Shown here: positions 5,198 through 5,713 of the stretch, piece by piece
Layout of the letters: every line of letters begins with the position of its first letter
Position numbering within the stretch: position 1 is the first letter of the stretch
Origin: an uncultured Eubacteriales bacterium
Lineage (GTDB): Bacteria > Bacillota > Clostridia > Oscillospirales > Oscillospiraceae
Reading direction: 5' to 3'
Assembly (NCBI GenBank): GCA_902475515.1
Contig: CABSAB010000105.1
Coordinates: forward strand, 1-5,713
DNA: 5,713 nt
The notes under the pieces: model-generated
Database searches by the model: none
What the model saw: the letters and a program-made list of their open reading frames with translations, nothing else
Told to the model about the DNA's origin: nothing
Made by a program: the position numbers and the translations under genes

Positions 5198-5458
5198 GTG
5201 CCCAATATCAAGTCTGCCAAGAAAAGAGTGCTCGTCTCCCGTGCGGAAAATGAGCGCAACAAGGCTGCGAAGTCTCTGCTGAAGACCAATGTCAAGAAGT
5301 TCGAGGCTGCTGCCGCTTCCGGTGATAAGGAAGCCGCTGCCGCTGCCGCCAAGGTCGCCGTTGCCACCATCGACAAGTCCGTCGGCAAGGGGATCCTCCA
5401 CAAGAACACTGCTGCCCACAAGAAGAGCAGCATCGCCTGCAAGCTCAACAGCCTGTAA
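5198..5458 (+). CDS. rpsT: 30S ribosomal protein S20 (bS20)
   Basis: This 86-residue, Lys/Ala-rich helical protein binds 16S rRNA early in assembly of the small ribosomal subunit. It begins with the canonical PNIKSAKKR motif after the start codon and continues with RAENERNKAAKSLLKTNVKKF. It ends GKGILHKNTAAHKKSSIACKLNSL, the conserved C-terminal HKNTAARKKSRL-type segment. The start is GTG at 5198, because GGAGGAGG (5183-5190) lies 7 bases upstream and the protein then starts exactly at the family N-terminus. An in-frame ATG at 5099 falls in the promoter and is rejected. It is a single-gene unit with its own promoter and terminator, divergent from gpr. Confidence 0.98.
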   Translation: MPNIKSAKKRVLVSRAENERNKAAKSLLKTNVKKFEAAAASGDKEAAAAAAKVAVATIDKSVGKGILHKNTAAHKKSSIACKLNSL

Positions 5459-5463
5459 GCAGC

Positions 5464-5473
5464 GTATCGATAC
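5464..5473. repeat. 10-bp perfect palindrome GTATCGATAC
   Basis: This perfect palindrome lies between the rpsT stop codon and its terminator and shares one base with the terminator stem. It could be a protein-binding site or chance; nothing else supports a function. Confidence 0.35.
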
Positions 5474-5507
5474 CGTCTCAAATCTTTATGATTTGGGACG
5501 GTTTTTT
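5473..5507 (+). terminator. rpsT: Intrinsic terminator of rpsT
   Basis: Arms 5473-5484 and 5490-5501 form a 12-bp stem with one G-U pair and a TTTAT loop, followed directly by six T residues (5502-5507). It is 14 bases after the stop codon. Confidence 0.95.
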
Positions 5508-5511
5508 CTAC

Positions 5512-5540
5512 TTGTCCACAGCCACCGGATATTGTATAAT
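5512..5540 (+). promoter_or_regulatory. Sigma-A promoter of the malic enzyme gene
   Basis: TTGTCC (5512-5517) and a perfect TATAAT (5535-5540) are 17 bases apart, with an expected start near 5547 and a leader of about 29 bases. The -35 lies inside TTGTCCACA (5512-5520), a one-mismatch DnaA-box-like 9-mer that may be coincidental. Confidence 0.8.
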
Positions 5541-5575
5541 AATGAAAGACTACATACTCTTTTGGAGGTTTTGAT

Positions 5576-5698
5576 ATGAACTATGCGGAAGAATCCTTAA
5601 AGCTTCACTACCAGTGGAAAGGCAAGCTGGACACCGTGCCCAAGATGGACGTCAAGACCAAGGACGACCTGTCCCTGGGACGTCCCCAAAGGACTTGA
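5576..5698 (+). pseudogene. Malic enzyme, 5' fragment; frame breaks after codon 34
   Basis: The first 34 residues, from MNYAEESLKLHYQWKGK to KTKDDLSL, match the N-terminus of bacterial malic enzymes, which oxidatively decarboxylate malate to pyruvate with NAD(P). The start is ATG 5576, with GGAGG 7 bases upstream and a good promoter. The family continues after LSL with AYTPGVAEPC. Here the sequence instead reads GRPQRT and stops (TGA 5696-5698). None of the three forward frames after 5677 resembles malic enzyme, so this is not a single-base slip. The change lies at a GGGACGTCCC palindrome (5677-5686). An insertion, a rearrangement or a mis-joined end of the sequence would all explain it. Identity of the 5' part is firm; whether the gene is truly broken is not. 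Confidence 0.75.
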
Positions 5699-5713
5699 AC
5701 AGCACACACTTGC

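Noticed and set aside
5000..5481. Minus-strand frames opposite rpsT (5000-5419 and 5146-5481)
   Set aside because: They are antisense to a certain ribosomal protein gene and cross its promoter or terminator.

Overview
The window looks like chromosomal DNA of a spore-forming, fairly GC-rich member of the Clostridia, probably Oscillospiraceae-like. The evidence is a germination protease (gpr), strong AGGAGG-type ribosome binding sites, sigma-A promoters of TTGACA/TATAAT type with 17-base spacers, and GC-rich genes separated by AT-rich gaps. No transposase, CRISPR array, rRNA or tRNA was seen.

From left to right: (1) positions 1-219 hold the N-terminal part of a response regulator (minus strand, cut by the window edge) with its own promoter. 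(2) A two-gene minus-strand operon, about 2033 down to 290, encodes an ECF-transporter S component and a P1-family (DmpA/NylC/ThnT-like) N-terminal-nucleophile hydrolase, and ends at an intrinsic terminator. (3) A four-gene minus-strand operon, about 3757 down to 2036, begins at a near-consensus promoter. It encodes a 51-residue Cys-rich protein, a broken uridine phosphorylase, a two-TM small membrane protein and a GNAT acetyltransferase, and ends at a perfect 12-bp terminator. (4) A roughly 340-base gene-free AT-rich gap (3758-4096) carries DnaA-box-like repeats, a 13-bp hairpin and a run of back-to-back hairpins. (5) gpr lies on the minus strand, divergent from rpsT (ribosomal protein bS20) on the plus strand. 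rpsT has its own promoter, a leader hairpin and a strong terminator. (6) The right end holds the promoter and first 34 codons of a malic enzyme. Its frame then leaves the family consensus and stops 15 bases before the window edge.

The main points of interest are these. The uridine phosphorylase has lost about 67 bp, apparently by recombination between short CGGCGGC repeats, which removes the phosphate-binding segment and shifts the frame. The ECF S component and ThnT-like hydrolase pair may salvage a pantothenate-type vitamin. The gap downstream of gpr has origin-like or regulatory features. The malic enzyme gene breaks abruptly. I see no clear, entirely new multigene system; the vitamin-salvage pair and the structured gap are the best candidates for follow-up.
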